Below, piece by piece: positions 15,788 through 23,777 of a stretch of 64,000 bases of DNA. A program made the position numbers and the translations under genes. Position 1 is the stretch's first letter; every line of letters starts with the position of its first letter. The notes beneath the pieces are model-generated. The model did no database searches. It was not told where the DNA came from and saw only the letters and a list, made by a program, of their open reading frames with translations. Origin of the DNA: Hyphomicrobium_A sp963728165 (GTDB lineage: Bacteria > Pseudomonadota > Alphaproteobacteria > Rhizobiales > Hyphomicrobiaceae); the NCBI GenBank assembly GCA_963728165.1, contig CAVSIY010000001.1:1-64000 (forward strand), written 5' to 3'.

Positions 15788-16381
15788 ATGTTCACCGGCA
15801 TCGTCACCGACATGGGGGAGGTCGTGAAGCGCGAGGACGGCCGCTTCACGCTCCGCGCCGGCTACCCAGCTGATTCACTCGAGGTCGGGGCGTCGATGGC
15901 GTGCGACGGCTGCTGCCTGACGATGACGTCGGTGCGTCCCGACGGCAAGGGCAGCCTTTTCACCGTCGACACCTCCAACGAGACGCGCTCCAAGACGACG
16001 CTCGCCGATTGGCAGGCCGGCCGCAAGATCAATCTGGAGCGCCCGCTGGGTGCCGGCGCCGAGCTCGGCGGCCATGTCGTCATGGGCCACGTGGACGGCT
16101 TGGCGCAGATCCTCGACGTCAAGCCCGACGGCGACAGCCGCCGCTTCTCCTTCGAGGTGCCAGATCACCTGGCGCCCTATATCGCGCCCAAAGGCACGGT
16201 GGCGCTCGACGGGGTCTCTTTGACGGTCAACGAGGTGAGCGACAACCGCTTCGGCGTCAACATCATCCCCCACACCTTGACGGTGACGACGTGGGGCGCG
16301 AAAACCGCCGGTCAGTCGGTCAACCTCGAGGTTGACCTGTTCGCGCGCTATGTGGCGCGGCTCCTGGAGTTCCGCCCGTGA
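15788..16381 (+). CDS. ribE: Riboflavin synthase, alpha subunit
   Basis: Dismutates two lumazine molecules to riboflavin. The 197 aa protein begins MFTGIVTDMGEV, the invariant riboflavin synthase start, and consists of two homologous lumazine-binding barrels (about 1-97 and 98-197; the second holds GHVDGLAQI and DGVSLTVNEV). AAAGGA precedes the ATG. Its stop codon overlaps the GTG start of ribBA (GTGA at 16378-16381), indicating translational coupling. Some annotations use the symbol ribC for this gene. Confidence 0.95.
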   Translation: MFTGIVTDMGEVVKREDGRFTLRAGYPADSLEVGASMACDGCCLTMTSVRPDGKGSLFTVDTSNETRSKTTLADWQAGRKINLERPLGAGAELGGHVVMGHVDGLAQILDVKPDGDSRRFSFEVPDHLAPYIAPKGTVALDGVSLTVNEVSDNRFGVNIIPHTLTVTTWGAKTAGQSVNLEVDLFARYVARLLEFRP

Positions 16382-17523
16382 CCCACGAACCAGGCTCCAT
16401 CGCCTTCGCCGAGGGCTGCGGCTGTCTGTCCACCATCCCCGAGATTCTCGAGGAGGTGCGCAACGGTCGCATGGTCGTGCTGGTCGACGCGGAGGAGCGC
16501 GAGAACGAGGGCGACCTCATCGTGCCGGCGCAGATGGCGACGCCCGACGCCATCAACTTCATGGCCAAGCACGGACGCGGCCTCATCTGCCTGGCGCTGA
16601 CGCAGGCGCGCGCCAACGAGCTGGGGCTCGAATCGATGGTGAGGCGCAACGCCTCGCGCAACCGCACCGCCTTCACCCAGTCGATCGAGGCGCGCGAGGG
16701 CATCTCCACCGGCATCTCCGCCCATGATCGCGCGCGCACCATCGCCACCGCGATCGACCCGACCAAAGAATCGGCCGACATCGTCTCGCCCGGCCACGTC
16801 TTCCCGCTCATTGCACGCGAGGGCGGCGTGTTGATGCGTGCCGGACATACCGAAGCCTCCGTCGACCTGGCGCGCCTCGCCGGGGTTTACCCCGCCGCCG
16901 TCATCTGCGAGATCATGAACGACGACGGCACCATGGCGCGCATGCCCGACCTCGTCGCCTTCGCGCAACGCCACGGGCTCAAGATCGGCGCGATTGAGGA
17001 CCTCATCGCCTATCGGCTCGGCAACGAGCATCTGGTGCGCCCGGTCGCCAAGACGTCGGTCTCCACCGCAGCCGCCGGCAAGTTCGACCTCCACGTCTAC
17101 GAGACGACGACGGAGCCGGGCGAGCATCTGGCGTTGGTCAAGGGCGATCTTAGCGCGCCGGGTCCGGTGCTGGTGCGCGTGCACGCCGTCAGCGCGCTTG
17201 CCGACCTATTGGGTGTGGGCGAAACGAGCTGCCAGATTGAGAAGGCGATGCAGGCCATCGACAAGGAAGGCCGCGGCGTCATCGTCCTCATTCGCGATCT
17301 TCGCCCCAAGTCCGTCTCCGAAGCGATCGAGCGGCGTGGCCAGGCGGGCAAGAAGGAGGAGGGCGCGCGCGAGCGGCGCCAGGTCGAGATCGGGGTGGGC
17401 TCGCAGATCCTCACCGACCTCGGGGTGCACGATATGGTACTGCTCACCAACTCGCCGAAGCACGTCTACGTGGGCCTGGAAGGCTTCGGTTTGCGCATCG
17501 TCGGCACCCGCAGGATCGAGTGA
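16378..17523 (+). CDS. ribBA: 3,4-dihydroxy-2-butanone-4-phosphate synthase with degenerate GTP cyclohydrolase II domain (RibBA)
   Basis: The N-terminal DHBP synthase domain (residues about 15-215) looks active: VDAEERENEGDL, HGRGLICLAL and RAGHTEASVDLARLAG are all present. It makes the four-carbon unit used by RibH. The C-terminal half (about 220-381) aligns with GTP cyclohydrolase II but lacks the Cys-rich zinc site (CLTGDxxxSxRCDCG in active enzymes); only ALADLLGVGETSCQI stands in that place. The domain is therefore probably not catalytic for GTP, and a separate RibA may exist elsewhere. Known alphaproteobacterial RibBA proteins show similar decay. GTG start overlapping the ribE stop; 381 aa. 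Confidence 0.92.
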   Translation: MTHEPGSIAFAEGCGCLSTIPEILEEVRNGRMVVLVDAEERENEGDLIVPAQMATPDAINFMAKHGRGLICLALTQARANELGLESMVRRNASRNRTAFTQSIEAREGISTGISAHDRARTIATAIDPTKESADIVSPGHVFPLIAREGGVLMRAGHTEASVDLARLAGVYPAAVICEIMNDDGTMARMPDLVAFAQRHGLKIGAIEDLIAYRLGNEHLVRPVAKTSVSTAAAGKFDLHVYETTTEPGEHLALVKGDLSAPGPVLVRVHAVSALADLLGVGETSCQIEKAMQAIDKEGRGVIVLIRDLRPKSVSEAIERRGQAGKKEEGARERRQVEIGVGSQILTDLGVHDMVLLTNSPKHVYVGLEGFGLRIVGTRRIE

Positions 17524-18050
17524 GCGCCATGGCCGTCAAAACCAAGCCTCCAGCGCATGGCTCATGCAACTCTGATCCCCCGCAGATCGACGCCCGCGTC
17601 TTGATCATCGAGGGGCGCTTCTATGATGCGATCTCCGACGAGCTTGCCGGCGGCGCCATTGCGGCGCTCGAAGCGCAAGGGGCAAGCTTCGACCGCGTTG
17701 CCGTGCCGGGCGCGCTCGAGATCCCGCAGGTGCTGGCTCAGGCGGCGGCGGCGGGGCTGATCCCGCGCACCGCGCCAAGCGGCCAGTGGGACGGCGCGGT
17801 GGCGCTGGGCTGCGTCATCCGCGGGGAGACGGCGCATTACGATATCGTTTGCCACAACGCCAACCACTGGCTGATGGAGGTCGCGATGCGCGAGTCGATC
17901 CCGGTCGGCAACGGTATCCTGACGGTGGACACCGAGGCGCAAGCCTTGGCCCGGGCCCGCGGCGGCTCGCAAGGCAAAGGTGGGGACGCGGCGCGCGCGT
18001 GCCTGCGGCTCATTGAGCTGGCGCGCGCCTATCAGGGACAGAGCACATGA
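17520..18050 (+). CDS. ribH: 6,7-dimethyl-8-ribityllumazine synthase
   Basis: Joins the RibBA four-carbon product with the RibD/phosphatase product to form lumazine, the substrate of RibE. 176 aa from a GTG overlapping the ribBA stop; an ATG at 17529 is the alternative start. Typical elements are ARVLIIEGRFYDAISDELAGGA, the VPGALEIPQVL segment near residues 59-69, and GCVIRGETAHYDIVCH near 96-111, with the catalytic histidine in the ETAHYD segment. It is coupled to nusB by a 4-base ATGA overlap. Confidence 0.95.
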   Translation: MSAMAVKTKPPAHGSCNSDPPQIDARVLIIEGRFYDAISDELAGGAIAALEAQGASFDRVAVPGALEIPQVLAQAAAAGLIPRTAPSGQWDGAVALGCVIRGETAHYDIVCHNANHWLMEVAMRESIPVGNGILTVDTEAQALARARGGSQGKGGDAARACLRLIELARAYQGQST

Positions 18051-18556
18051 GCGCCGCCGATCACGGACCCGTGGCCAAGGTGGTGCTGGCTCCACGCACG
18101 GCCGCGCGCGTTGCCGCGGTGCAGGCGCTCTACCAGATGGACATGGCCGGCACCGACCTCAACGCGGTGATCGACGAGTTCGTGCGCCTGCGCTTTCCGC
18201 GCGCGCCCGGCGATGAGGCTGCAGCCGGCGCCGACCCCACGTATTTCGCCGAGACGCTGCGCGGCGTCTTGCGCCGTCAGCGCGACATCGATCCCCAGAT
18301 CGACCAGCAGCTCGCCGAAGGCTGGCGGCTGAAGCGCGTCGATTCGATCGTGCGCGCCATACTGCGCGCCGGCGTCTTCGAGCTGATGGAGCGCACCGAC
18401 GTGCCCGCCCGCGTCGTCATCAACGAGTACATCAACGTGGCGCACTCCTTCTTCTCCGAGGACGAGCCGAAGGTGGTCAACGGCGTTCTGGACAAGCTGG
18501 CGCGGCGCCTGCGCGCGGCCGAGTTCGACGGCGATGGCGAGCAAAAAGATCGATAG
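18047..18556 (+). CDS. nusB: Transcription antitermination factor NusB
   Basis: Small all-helical RNA-binding protein that pairs with NusE (S10) on boxA RNA during rRNA antitermination. 169 aa, with RTAARVAAVQALYQMDM near residue 14, LKRVDSIVRAILRAGVFELM near 94, and PARVVINEYINVAHSFFSEDEPKVVNGVLDKLAR near the end, all diagnostic. It overlaps ribH by 4 bases at the start and thiL by 23 bases at its end, consistent with one polycistronic transcript. Confidence 0.95.
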   Translation: MSAADHGPVAKVVLAPRTAARVAAVQALYQMDMAGTDLNAVIDEFVRLRFPRAPGDEAAAGADPTYFAETLRGVLRRQRDIDPQIDQQLAEGWRLKRVDSIVRAILRAGVFELMERTDVPARVVINEYINVAHSFFSEDEPKVVNGVLDKLARRLRAAEFDGDGEQKDR

Positions 18557-19574
18557 CGAGGAGGCGATGATCGACGCCTTCTGGGCGCCGCTCGCCGCGG
18601 GCTTTCCCGGTGCGTTCGATCTGAAGGACGACTGCGCGGCGATCACGCCCGAGGTGGGATGCGACCTCGTCGTCACCACGGATGCCGTCATCGCCGGCGT
18701 TCACTTCCTGCCCGAGGAGGACGCGAGCGCCGTCGCCTGGAAGGCGCTCGCCGTCAACGTCTCCGATCTCGTCGCCAAGGGCGCGATCCCGCTCGCCTAC
18801 GTCATGACGCTGGCGTTGCCGGACGCGCCGGAGCGCACGTGGCTTTCCGCCTTCGTGGACGGCTTGCGCAGCGCCCAAGCGGCGTTCGGCTGCCATCTCA
18901 TCGGCGGCGACACCGACCGCACGCCGGGCCCCTTGAGCGTGTCCATCACAGCGTTCGGCACGGTTCCCTCAGGCGCCATGGTGCGCCGCGCGACGGCGCG
19001 TCCGGGCGACCTCGTCTACGTGTCGGGCACGATCGGCGATGCAGTGCTCGGGCTCGCCCTGCGGCGTGACCGCGCGTTGGCGCAGCGCTGGCGGCTCAGC
19101 CCCGGCGCTCGGGATCGTCTCGAAGCGCGCCATCTGCGGCCGCAGCCGCCCACCGCGCTGGTGGGCGCCGTGCGCGCCGGCGCCAGCGCTGCCATGGACA
19201 TCTCCGACGGCTTGGTAAAGGACTTCGCCCGCATGTGCGGCGCGTCCGGCGTGGGCGGGCGTATTGAGGCGGACCGCGTGCCGTTGTCGGCGCCGGCTCG
19301 GGAAATTGTGGAAAGCGGCGCGGTGAGGCTCGGCGATCTCATCACGGGCGGAGAGGATTACGAGGTGCTGGCGGCGGTCGCCCCGGAGCGCGCCGAAGAT
19401 TTCGAGCGTTCAGCACAGGCGGCCGGCGTCACCGTGACGCCGATCGGCGCCATCGAGGATGCTGCGGCGGGCGTGCGCGTCATCGACGGGGCGGGAAAGA
19501 GCCTTAAGTTTGCAACGACGGGTTGGGACCACTTTGCCGAGCGCGGCTCCGTGACGGGGCACAAGCAGAAGTGA
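18534..19574 (+). CDS. thiL: Thiamine-monophosphate kinase
   Basis: Phosphorylates thiamine monophosphate to thiamine pyrophosphate with ATP. 346 aa of the PurM/AIR synthase fold: DDCAAI near residue 32, TTDAVIAGVHF near 48, the metal and ATP region GGDTDRTPG near 124, and MDISDGLVKDF near 222 match ThiL. The chosen ATG lies inside the end of nusB (23-base overlap). It is the last gene of the rib-nusB-thiL operon. After its stop, 209 bases without a recognisable gene precede the next transcription unit. Confidence 0.95.
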   Translation: MASKKIDSEEAMIDAFWAPLAAGFPGAFDLKDDCAAITPEVGCDLVVTTDAVIAGVHFLPEEDASAVAWKALAVNVSDLVAKGAIPLAYVMTLALPDAPERTWLSAFVDGLRSAQAAFGCHLIGGDTDRTPGPLSVSITAFGTVPSGAMVRRATARPGDLVYVSGTIGDAVLGLALRRDRALAQRWRLSPGARDRLEARHLRPQPPTALVGAVRAGASAAMDISDGLVKDFARMCGASGVGGRIEADRVPLSAPAREIVESGAVRLGDLITGGEDYEVLAAVAPERAEDFERSAQAAGVTVTPIGAIEDAAAGVRVIDGAGKSLKFATTGWDHFAERGSVTGHKQK

Positions 19575-19783
19575 CTGCGGCAAACAGTGCCGCGTTGCCA
19601 TGCGCATGGCCGTCTGGCACTGTGCCTGGCGGGACATGTCTTGGTTTGGCCATATCGGAGCGGCTAGTAAGGGTCCCATGTGGCCAGACGGAACGGGCGG
19701 AATTCGGCTCGCTGCATTCGGCTCGCACCTGGCTCGAAACCTTGGTCTCTCGCGCGTGAGAGCCTCACTATCAGGACGGATCG

Positions 19784-21196
19784 ATGCAGGTCTTTCGCGC
19801 ACCCGCGCGGCCCGGCGGGTCGCTCTCTGCCGCCTCTAGCGGCAGCATGTGCCGGCGGGGCGTGGGGGTTCTCGGCGTCATCGCTGCATTCGTCCTGCTC
19901 ACGGCGCCCGCGCATGCGCAGGCGGCGCAAGCCAACTGGTGGGAAAGCATCACCGGCTACGGAACTCCGGACTATACGGGCCGGCGCAGCGAGGAGCGCG
20001 AGCGCGAGCGTGAACGCCAGCGTGCCGCCGGCTACAGCCAGCCGCCCGACGATCTGCGGCCCGATCCGACGCCGTGGCGCAGCGACGAGATGATCGCCGC
20101 CATCCAGGCGGCCATCGAGCGGTATCAGTACATCGTCGACAACGGCGGCTGGCCGCTGGTGCCGGCGGGGCGCATGATGCGCGAGGGTGATGAGGACGAT
20201 CGCGTCGCGCTTCTGCGTCGGCGCCTGCAGGTCAGCGGCGACTTGCACGTGCGGGCCGCACCCTACAACAACAACACCTACGATGGGGAGCTCGCCGACG
20301 CCGTCCGCAGCTTCCAGCGCCGCAACGGCCTGCGCACGACGGGCCGGGTCGAGCGATCAACCTATCCTGCGCTCAACATCACGGCGGCGGAGCGCTTAGC
20401 GCAGCTGCGGCTCAACCTTGGGCGCGTGCGCGAGCTGATGGCGCAGCCCACCGAGGACCGCTACGTCCTCGTCAACATCCCCGCCTTCCAGCTGGAGGCG
20501 GTGGAGAAATACGAGGTGCAGCAGCGCCATCGCGTGATCGTGGGACGCACCGAGCGTAAGTCGCCGTCGGTGAAGGCGACGATCCGCGGGCTCAACTTCT
20601 TCCCTTATTGGCGCGTGCCTGACAGCGTGGCGCATCTCGACCTCATCCCGCGCCTGATCAAGGAGCCGGACTATCTCGCCAAGGAGAAGATCCGCGTCTT
20701 GAACGGGGTCAACGGCGCCGAGGTCGATCCCATGAGCGTGAACTGGGGCTCGCCGGAGGCGCTGAAGCTGAAATTCCGTCAGGATCCGGGCCCGCAGAAC
20801 GCGTTGGGGCTCGTGCGCATCGACATGCCCAACGCGGACACCGTCTACATGCATGACACGCCCATGAAGCAGCTCTTCAGCCAGCGCTCACGCGCTTTCA
20901 GTGCAGGCTGCGTGCGCGTGGAGAAGGTCTTCGATCTGGTGGATTGGATCGCCAGCTACGAGCCGGGCTGGCGGCCGGGCCGCGCGCAGGAGATCGTGGA
21001 GGCAGGCAAAGCGGTCGACGTCAATCTGACGCGCCCCGTTCCGGTGCATTTCGTCTACATCACCGCCTGGGCCGAGCGCGACGGCGACGTGGAGTTCCGA
21101 CCCGACATCTACGGCCGCGACGGTGCCGTGGACACGATCGCAGAGATGGACCGCGACCCCAACGAGCCACCCCCGCCGGCGACGCTTGCTCCGTGA
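19784..21196 (+). CDS. L,D-transpeptidase (YcbB/ErfK-YkuD type)
   Basis: A second periplasmic L,D-transpeptidase, 470 aa. A signal peptide runs to about residue 47 (ending AHAQAA). A charged Arg/Glu repeat (about 66-80) follows, then a peptidoglycan-binding helix bundle (about 140-200, DGELADAVRSFQRRNGL) and a YkuD domain (about 220-400). The active site reads MHDTPMKQLFSQRSRAFSAGCVRV with the catalytic cysteine. It shares the order and several blocks (RYQ-IV-NGG, RYVLVNIPA, VHFVYITAW, FRPDIY) with the frameshifted transpeptidase at 9619, so the two are paralogues. No operon partner is evident. Confidence 0.9.
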   Translation: MQVFRAPARPGGSLSAASSGSMCRRGVGVLGVIAAFVLLTAPAHAQAAQANWWESITGYGTPDYTGRRSEERERERERQRAAGYSQPPDDLRPDPTPWRSDEMIAAIQAAIERYQYIVDNGGWPLVPAGRMMREGDEDDRVALLRRRLQVSGDLHVRAAPYNNNTYDGELADAVRSFQRRNGLRTTGRVERSTYPALNITAAERLAQLRLNLGRVRELMAQPTEDRYVLVNIPAFQLEAVEKYEVQQRHRVIVGRTERKSPSVKATIRGLNFFPYWRVPDSVAHLDLIPRLIKEPDYLAKEKIRVLNGVNGAEVDPMSVNWGSPEALKLKFRQDPGPQNALGLVRIDMPNADTVYMHDTPMKQLFSQRSRAFSAGCVRVEKVFDLVDWIASYEPGWRPGRAQEIVEAGKAVDVNLTRPVPVHFVYITAWAERDGDVEFRPDIYGRDGAVDTIAEMDRDPNEPPPPATLAP

Positions 21197-21326
21197 CGAC
21201 GGCTTGAGTGAGCGCGCGGGCCGGATCGGCCCGGCTCAAGAGTGCGTGCGTGGCAGTCGCAGACGCCGGGATTTGACCCTATATATCGGGTGAAGGCCCA
21301 ACCTCGCACCGGAAGCACACACCCTC

Positions 21327-22430
21327 ATGAGCTGGTCAATCAAGCTCTTCACGCTCGGCGGCACCGCCGTCCGCATGCACCTCACGTTCCTGCTGCTGCT
21401 CGCCTGGATCGGGGCAATGGAATGGAGGCAGGGCGGCGCGCAGAGTGCCATTTACGGCGTGCTGTTCATCCTGGTGCTGTTCGCCTGCGTCGTCTTGCAC
21501 GAGTTCGGCCACATCTGGGCCGCGCGCCGTTACGGCATCCGCACGCCCGACGTCACGCTGCTGCCCATCGGGGGCGTCGCCTCCATGGAGCGCATGCCCG
21601 AGAAGCCGGCGCAGGAGATCGTCGTGGCGCTGGCGGGGCCCGCCGTGAATGCGGTGATCGCGCTGGTGCTGATCGTGGCGCTGGGGCTGCGTTTCAACCC
21701 GGAGCAGATCTCGGTTGAGACCTTCCACTCGAGCTTCTGGGCGCAGGTCGCCCTCGCCAACGTCGTCCTCCTCGTCTTCAACCTGATCCCGGCCTTTCCC
21801 ATGGACGGCGGGCGCGTTTTGCGCGCGGTGCTCGCCATATGGCTCGGCTTCGGGCCGGCAACGAGGGTCGCGGCCCGCATCGGTCAGGGGCTCGCCATCG
21901 TGTTCGCCTTCGTCGGGCTCATGGGCAATCCGCTGCTGATCCTCATCGCCGCCTTCATCTTCCTCGCCGCGGCCGGCGAGGCCGGCTACGTGCAGGTGCG
22001 CGAATTGACACGCGGACGGCTCGTCACCGACGCCATGATCACCTCGTTCGAGGCGCTCGGCGTGATGTCGACCGTCGATGACGCGGCAGCGCTTCTGTTG
22101 CGCACCACGCAGCAGGAGTTTCCCGTGCTCGACGGCGCCTCGCGGCTGCGCGGCGTGGTGACGCGCCAGGCCATCATCGAGGCTCTGAAGCACGATGAGG
22201 GCGGGGCGGCATCGGTGCTGGAGGTGATGGCGACGGAGGTGCCGACCGTGCCCTTGAGCGCGCATCTCGACAGCGCGGTCGCGCTTCTGCAGCGGGCGGG
22301 GCCGCGCCTGGTGGCCGTGGTCGATACGTCGGGACGGTTTGCGGGCTACATCACGCAGGAGAACATCAGCGAGCTGATGATGATCCGCTCCTCGCGTGAG
22401 GAACGCTCTGCAGGTTGGCTCCGCGGGTAG
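21327..22430 (+). CDS. Site-2 protease family (M50) metalloprotease with CBS domains
   Basis: A membrane-embedded zinc protease of the SpoIVFB-like subgroup. About six hydrophobic helices span residues 10-215. The zinc motif HEFGH is at about residue 55, and the partner motif NLIPAFPMDGGRVLRA is near 152-167. Two CBS repeats follow from about residue 225 (LVTDAMITSFEALG and VLEVMATEVPTVPLS), probably sensing adenylates. 367 aa. The natural substrate is unknown. Unusually, the last 15 bases of the coding region lie over the 3' end of the opposite-strand tRNA-Asn, so the final residues are encoded by tRNA antisense sequence. Confidence 0.88.
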   Translation: MSWSIKLFTLGGTAVRMHLTFLLLLAWIGAMEWRQGGAQSAIYGVLFILVLFACVVLHEFGHIWAARRYGIRTPDVTLLPIGGVASMERMPEKPAQEIVVALAGPAVNAVIALVLIVALGLRFNPEQISVETFHSSFWAQVALANVVLLVFNLIPAFPMDGGRVLRAVLAIWLGFGPATRVAARIGQGLAIVFAFVGLMGNPLLILIAAFIFLAAAGEAGYVQVRELTRGRLVTDAMITSFEALGVMSTVDDAAALLLRTTQQEFPVLDGASRLRGVVTRQAIIEALKHDEGGAASVLEVMATEVPTVPLSAHLDSAVALLQRAGPRLVAVVDTSGRFAGYITQENISELMMIRSSREERSAGWLRG

Positions 22431-22490
22431 GATTCGAACCTACGACCAACCGGTTAACAGCCGGTTGCTCTACCGCTGAGCTACCGCGGA
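22416..22490 (-). tRNA. tRNA-Asn (GTT)
   Basis: Read on the minus strand, the sequence begins TCCGCGGTAGCTCAGCGGTA and folds into a full cloverleaf. The anticodon loop is CTGTTAA (anticodon GTT), the T loop is GTTCGAATC, and the acceptor stem TCCGCGG/CCGCGGA is followed by G and an encoded CCA. The 3' end overlaps the tail of the M50 protease gene on the other strand by 15 bases. Confidence 0.97.
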
Positions 22491-22596
22491 ATAACCAATA
22501 CCTTGAGACCGGGCCTCTTAGCAGAAACGATCTGCGTCGGCCAGTGCCTTGCCCATTGCCGCACCCGGGTCCCCCCGTGCCGGCTTGCACGGGAAG

Positions 22597-22670
22597 TGGA
22601 GGCCACGCCCGGAATCGAACCGGGGTGCGCGGATTTGCAGTCCGCTGCGTAACCACTCCGCCACGTGGCC
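22597..22670 (-). tRNA. tRNA-Cys (GCA)
   Basis: On the minus strand a cloverleaf begins GGCCACGTGGCGGAGTGG, has the anticodon loop CTGCAAA (anticodon GCA), the T loop GTTCGATTC, acceptor stem GGCCACG/CGTGGCC, discriminator T and an encoded CCA. It lies 106 bases upstream of tRNA-Asn in the same direction, and the two are probably co-transcribed. Confidence 0.97.
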
Positions 22671-22851
22671 AGTCCCGACGCACCGCCGAGGCGCGAACGG
22701 GACACGCCGTTTATCACACCGGGCAAAGCGTGCAAAGGTGTTGTGCAGGGCCTTTGCCCTGTGGCCTGAGCGCTGGAGCGGGTCGCCTTGCGGGCCGCTC
22801 TCGGCTAAGCTTGCTTGCAGGAAAAATGGGCTTCACCGCGGGAGAGCCAGC

Positions 22852-23523
22852 ATGATCGACGCCGCCCGGCAGCGCACGAACATGGTCGAGAGTCAGATCC
22901 TCACCAGCGATGTGACGGACCGGCGCATCCTCGCTGCCATGGGCGAGCTGCCACGCGAGCGCTTCGTGCCCCCTGCCTACGCGGCGGTGGCCTATATGGA
23001 CGAGGCGGTGCCGCTGGTGGAGGCGGGCGGCGAGGGCCCGGCCCGGTGGCTGATGGCGCCGCGGGTCTTTGCCAAGCTTCTGCAGCTTGCCGAGATCGGC
23101 GAGGAAGACCGGGTGCTCGATGTAGGCATAGGCACCGGCTATTCGGCGGCAGTGCTGGGTAAGATCGCCAAGACCGTCGTCGCGCTCGAATGCGACGGCA
23201 AGCTTGCGGCACAGGCGCGCCAGAACCTTGCCGCGCTGTCGCTTGGCGGCGTGCGCGTGGTCGAGGGGCCGCTCACGGACGGTTGGGTCGACGAGGGACC
23301 GTATGACGCGATCGTGCTGGGGGGCTCCGTGGCCGAGACCCCCGCCGTCCTCTTGGACCAGCTCAAGGATGGGGGGCGGCTGGTTGGGGTGATGCGACAA
23401 TCGGGTCTCGGCAAGGGCGTCATCTGGCGCCGCCTCGGCCGCTCCGCCGATCAGTGGACGGGGTTCGATGCCGCGGCCCCGCTGCTGCCGGGGTTCGAAA
23501 CCGCGCCGGCCTTTGCGCTGTAA
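22852..23523 (+). CDS. Protein-L-isoaspartate O-methyltransferase family protein
   Basis: A 223 aa SAM-dependent methyltransferase of the PCMT family. The SAM motif VLDVGIGTGYSAAVLGKI lies near residues 85-102, preceded by the family N-terminus (RTNMVESQILTSDVTDRRILAAMGELPRERFVP). The usual active-site segment of repair enzymes, which includes a conserved TISxP motif, is replaced here by a PLVEAGG-like segment, so repair activity is uncertain. The gene sits just before tolC, a pairing seen in other alphaproteobacteria, which hints at a role linked to export or to the envelope. GGAG precedes the ATG. Confidence 0.85.
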   Translation: MIDAARQRTNMVESQILTSDVTDRRILAAMGELPRERFVPPAYAAVAYMDEAVPLVEAGGEGPARWLMAPRVFAKLLQLAEIGEEDRVLDVGIGTGYSAAVLGKIAKTVVALECDGKLAAQARQNLAALSLGGVRVVEGPLTDGWVDEGPYDAIVLGGSVAETPAVLLDQLKDGGRLVGVMRQSGLGKGVIWRRLGRSADQWTGFDAAAPLLPGFETAPAFAL

Positions 23524-23777
23524 CGGTTCGCGGTTGCAATCCGCGGGCGGTGAATAAGTCTCATCTGAGGGCAGACTTAATCATTAATGCCGCGTGCCTT
23601 GTGTGGGATTGAAGCCACGCTGGCGCCTACGTTTTTTGTGATCTGTGTCGAGCCTCTACACAAACACCGACCGCTCCCCCTATGTCTGTGGACAACCGGT
23701 GATCCGCCCGCGCGGGTCGTCGCGGAAGGCCCTGCCCCGAGGTCTGGGGTAGAGCCTGGGTTGGAGAAAGTTGAGTA

